A DNA stretch of 46,396 bases from Bacteroidales bacterium (GTDB lineage: Bacteria > Bacteroidota > Bacteroidia > Bacteroidales > UBA10428): the NCBI GenBank assembly GCA_016934395.1, contig JAFGSZ010000135.1, positions 1 through 46,396 of the forward strand, read 5' to 3'. How positions within the stretch are numbered: the stretch's first letter is position 1; each line of letters begins with the position of its first letter. Positions 44,393 through 46,396 of the stretch are shown piece by piece. The notes beneath the pieces are model-generated. The model saw only the letters and a list, made by a program, of their open reading frames with translations. It searched no databases and was not told the origin of the DNA. The position numbers and the translations under genes are program-made.

Positions 44393-45979
44393 ATGGCATT
44401 TACAGAAAATACACTGAGCCTTAAAGAAAAATATTTTTTGCTTTTTGCCTTTGTTCTGTATGTAATTTCTTTGTTTATAAATCTGGGTGCACAGCCCCTG
44501 TACCTTGAAGAACCCAGGAGGGCGCTGATAGCGCTGGAAATGATATTTAACAAAAATTTTATTGTACCTACCGAATTTGGTGAGTTGTATTTTAAAAAGC
44601 CTCCCCTGTGGAACTGGATGATCATTTTATCTTACAAAATATTCGGATCGTATTCGGAATTTGCAACACGCTTTTTTACACCGGTTTCATTAATATTAAT
44701 GGGAGGATTGATCTACCTGATGGGTAAAAAGTATGTGAGTCAACGATTTGGTATATTAAGCGCATTTTTATTTTTAGTTTCCATTGACATTTATTTTTAT
44801 TTTTCTTTATTGGGCGAAATTGATATTTTCTATTCATTAATTACGCTGGGCGGTTTTTTCACTATTTTTCATTTTTATAAAAAACAGCGCTGGTATCTTT
44901 TATTCATCTCCACCTATATTCTTGCTGCATTAGGTTTGCTGACAAAAGCATTCCCTACCCTTGTTTTTACCGGATTATCTTTACTATTGTTTTTTCTGTA
45001 TACCAAAAAATTCCGGATCCTGTTCCGACTTCCTCATTTTACCGGAATTTTTGTATTTCTGATAATTATTGGCGGTTATTTTTATCTGTACAGCCGCAAT
45101 AACGATCCGGGGGATTTTCTGAATATACTCTGGTCACGATCTGCAAAACGGACCGTACTGGAAAATAACAGCCTTACATTTTTGAAAAACCTGTATGTTT
45201 TCCCGGGCGATTTATTAAAAAATATTTTCCCTGCACTTTTGTTTGTCCCTTTATTATTCTTTAAAGGATTCCGTAAAATATTAAGGAGCAACGATTATAT
45301 TCAGTTCAGCCTGTACATCTTTCTTGGAAATGCTTTCATTTACTGGATTTCACCGGGAACCCGGCAGCGCTATGTTTATATGCTTTATCCACTGATTATT
45401 AATGTACTTGCCTTTTTCTATTTATACATTATCCATGAAAAACCTAATATTCACAAAACATATAAGGTGATTTTTACTGTATTTTCCATTCTTGGATTGG
45501 TTTTTCCGCTGGCAATATTTTTTATTCCCCAATTTCATGAGATCAGGTACGTTTATTTAATTGGCGCTGCTTCAGGGCTCGCGATACTGTTTTCAATTAT
45601 TTATAATCAAAAGGTATTGTATAATGCACTGTATATTTTTATACTGATTTTGATTATTCTTCGGATTTCATTCAACCTTACTGTTGTACCCTACCGGAAT
45701 ATACACAGCTATGCAAAACTTGAGAAAGACCAGGCGTATCTAATTCATGCAAAAGTTCGCGATAACCCCCTCTTTTTATTTGAAGAGACCACCTGTTCGA
45801 GGAGTACAATCTTTTATTTGGAAAGGGAAAGAAGGAAGGTTCTTGCCCGAAAATTTAAGTTAGAAACAGGAGATTTTTTAATTACAGATAATGAGTCAGA
45901 ACTCCCGGATTCCTGCAAAGAGGTATTCGTTTTTCAGCAACCTAAAAATAAAAAGTATAAACTTATTGAAGTTCAGTAA
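44393..45979 (+). CDS. ArnT-like glycosyltransferase (PMT family)
   Basis: 528 residues with about eleven membrane helices. The N-terminal periplasmic loop LEEPRRALIALEMIFNKNFI, followed by FKKPPLWNWMIILSYKIFG, is the ArnT/PMT signature, in which the acidic residue after the first helix is catalytic. LLTKAFPTLVFTG and YWISPGTRQRYVYMLYPL match later family segments. The enzymes take sugars from a polyprenyl phosphate and add them to lipid A or other surface molecules. The adjacent GtrA and MsbA-like proteins fit this. Substrate unknown. Confidence 0.88.
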   Translation: MAFTENTLSLKEKYFLLFAFVLYVISLFINLGAQPLYLEEPRRALIALEMIFNKNFIVPTEFGELYFKKPPLWNWMIILSYKIFGSYSEFATRFFTPVSLILMGGLIYLMGKKYVSQRFGILSAFLFLVSIDIYFYFSLLGEIDIFYSLITLGGFFTIFHFYKKQRWYLLFISTYILAALGLLTKAFPTLVFTGLSLLLFFLYTKKFRILFRLPHFTGIFVFLIIIGGYFYLYSRNNDPGDFLNILWSRSAKRTVLENNSLTFLKNLYVFPGDLLKNIFPALLFVPLLFFKGFRKILRSNDYIQFSLYIFLGNAFIYWISPGTRQRYVYMLYPLIINVLAFFYLYIIHEKPNIHKTYKVIFTVFSILGLVFPLAIFFIPQFHEIRYVYLIGAASGLAILFSIIYNQKVLYNALYIFILILIILRISFNLTVVPYRNIHSYAKLEKDQAYLIHAKVRDNPLFLFEETTCSRSTIFYLERERRKVLARKFKLETGDFLITDNESELPDSCKEVFVFQQPKNKKYKLIEVQ

Positions 45980-46049
45980 AATTAAACTTATTATCATTGA
46001 ACTCCCGATAATTCTTTTGGCACAAATCTGTTGACTTTTATTAAACAAA

Positions 46050-46077
46050 AAAGAGAAGCTAATCCTGGCTTCTCTTT
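46050..46077 (-). terminator. intrinsic terminator, stronger on the minus strand
   Basis: AAAGAGAAGC (46050-46059) and GCTTCTCTTT (46068-46077) form a perfect 10-bp stem with the loop TAATCCTG. On the minus strand the stem runs straight into a run of six T, a classical intrinsic terminator. On the plus strand the following bases TAAATCTTG give only a weak T-run, so it serves the envelope operon less well than an unassigned minus-strand transcript from the right. Confidence 0.7.
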
Positions 46078-46273
46078 AAATCTTGTTGCGGAGAAATCCC
46101 GATACGTTACACTTTCGTGACTAATTCGACCTGAAAATCACCTGCGCTATGCCTGATGATTTCCGGTCTCATTGAGGAGGGATTATTCGTCACACTGATC
46201 TCATATAGATTGAAATATTCAAAATTTATCATCAGTTTTTTTAATTTCAAATGCCGGTTTTATTAAATACGAA

Positions 46274-46338
46274 AGTGTGAGTTAGAGAGTGAGTTTTGAG
46301 AAAAATCAACAGAATACACCACACTCTTAACTCACACT
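46274..46338. repeat. imperfect inverted repeat (stem-loop)
   Basis: AGTGTGAGTTA (46274-46284) pairs with TAACTCACACT (46328-46338), and after a one-base bulge AGAGTG (46286-46291) pairs with CACTCT (46322-46327). The result is a 17-bp stem with a 30-base loop. It has no T-run and no gene relation I can see. Confidence 0.55.
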
Positions 46339-46382
46339 CAAACTGATTTTTATGCCCTTCTGTTCTCATCCGCTTTTATTTC

Positions 46383-46396
46383 AAACAAAAAAGAGA
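46383..46396. repeat. partial second copy of the terminator flank
   Basis: The last 14 bases, AAACAAAAAAGAGA, are identical to 46043-46056, the left flank and left arm of the terminator hairpin. The window ends before it can be seen whether the full hairpin is repeated. Confidence 0.5.

Larger units (their letters stand above)
45980..46396. other. gene-free region with repeats and hairpins
   Basis: 417 bases after the envelope operon. I see no supported ORF, tRNA or rRNA. The region holds a terminator hairpin (46050-46077), an imperfect stem-loop (46274-46338), an inverted pair ACACTTTCGT (46109-46118) / ACGAAAGTGT (46269-46278), and a partial second copy of the terminator flank at the right edge (46383-46396). 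Confidence 0.6.

Noticed and set aside
46080-46170. Possible tRNA near the right edge, because TTGTTGCGGAG resembles the 3' end of a minus-strand tRNA beside a terminator
   Set aside because: No T-arm (GGTTCGAATCC-like) or cloverleaf can be formed from the neighbouring bases.
46107-46172. Short minus-strand ORF of 21 residues (MRPEIIRH...) just upstream of the terminator
   Set aside because: Too short to support on its own; it overlaps the inverted ACACTTTCGT element and has no clear start context.

Overview
The window comes from a member of the Bacteroidota, probably a free-living Bacteroidales/Marinilabiliales-like or flavobacterial relative. The evidence is a type IX secretion (T9SS type A) C-terminal sorting domain, lipoproteins with Bacteroidota-style lipoboxes, FISUMP and PKD surface domains, DUF4252 and Mut7-C proteins, two-component sensors with WIGT-type propellers, AT-rich spacers, and several promoters matching the Bacteroidota -7 element TAnnTTTG. 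I find 31 protein-coding genes, no rRNA, no tRNA, no CRISPR array and no transposase.

Layout. 1-7.6 kb: a PKD lipoprotein, a DUF4139 (MuiA-like) protein, a translationally coupled pair (diaminopropionate ammonia-lyase-like enzyme and exported gamma-glutamyltransferase), a small lipoprotein, a nitroreductase and a Mut7-C RNase-like protein. 8.0-15.1 kb: two tandem, clearly paralogous sensor histidine kinases, each with fourteen propeller motifs and no receiver or DNA-binding domain. 15.1-20.9 kb: on the opposite strand, a T9SS-sorted PKD-like protein and a 1704-residue surface mosaic of four FISUMP domains separated by nine fibronectin-III-like repeats. 21.1-27.2 kb: a divergent guanylate kinase-like protein, a sugar nucleotidyltransferase-like protein, an AlkC-type DNA glycosylase, malic enzyme MaeB and a cysteine-rich lipoprotein. 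27.5-32.1 kb: a B12-binding radical SAM protein, then DUF4252 plus a two-component ABC-2 exporter, then a DUF2062 membrane protein. 32.2-35.3 kb: a large exported protein lacking a sorting domain, and a family 4 glycosyltransferase. 35.5-40.6 kb: a cell-wall cluster with MurB, a phosphohexomutase, MltG and an NfeD/ClpP-class protease. 40.8-46.0 kb: purB heading an envelope run of an MsbA-type ABC exporter, a GtrA flippase-like protein and an ArnT-like glycosyltransferase.

How it fits together. Most of the window concerns the cell envelope: surface proteins, peptidoglycan precursor and chain-length control, lipid-linked sugar handling, and sensing by periplasmic propellers. The rest is ordinary housekeeping metabolism. 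The last 420 bases hold no gene but contain a strong minus-strand terminator hairpin, a partial second copy of its sequence at the window edge, and a long imperfect stem-loop. No classical defence or mobile system is visible. The points most worth checking are the tandem orphan sensors beside the FISUMP operon, the ammonia-lyase/GGT coupling, the unusual guanylate kinase-like protein and the repeated structure at the right edge.
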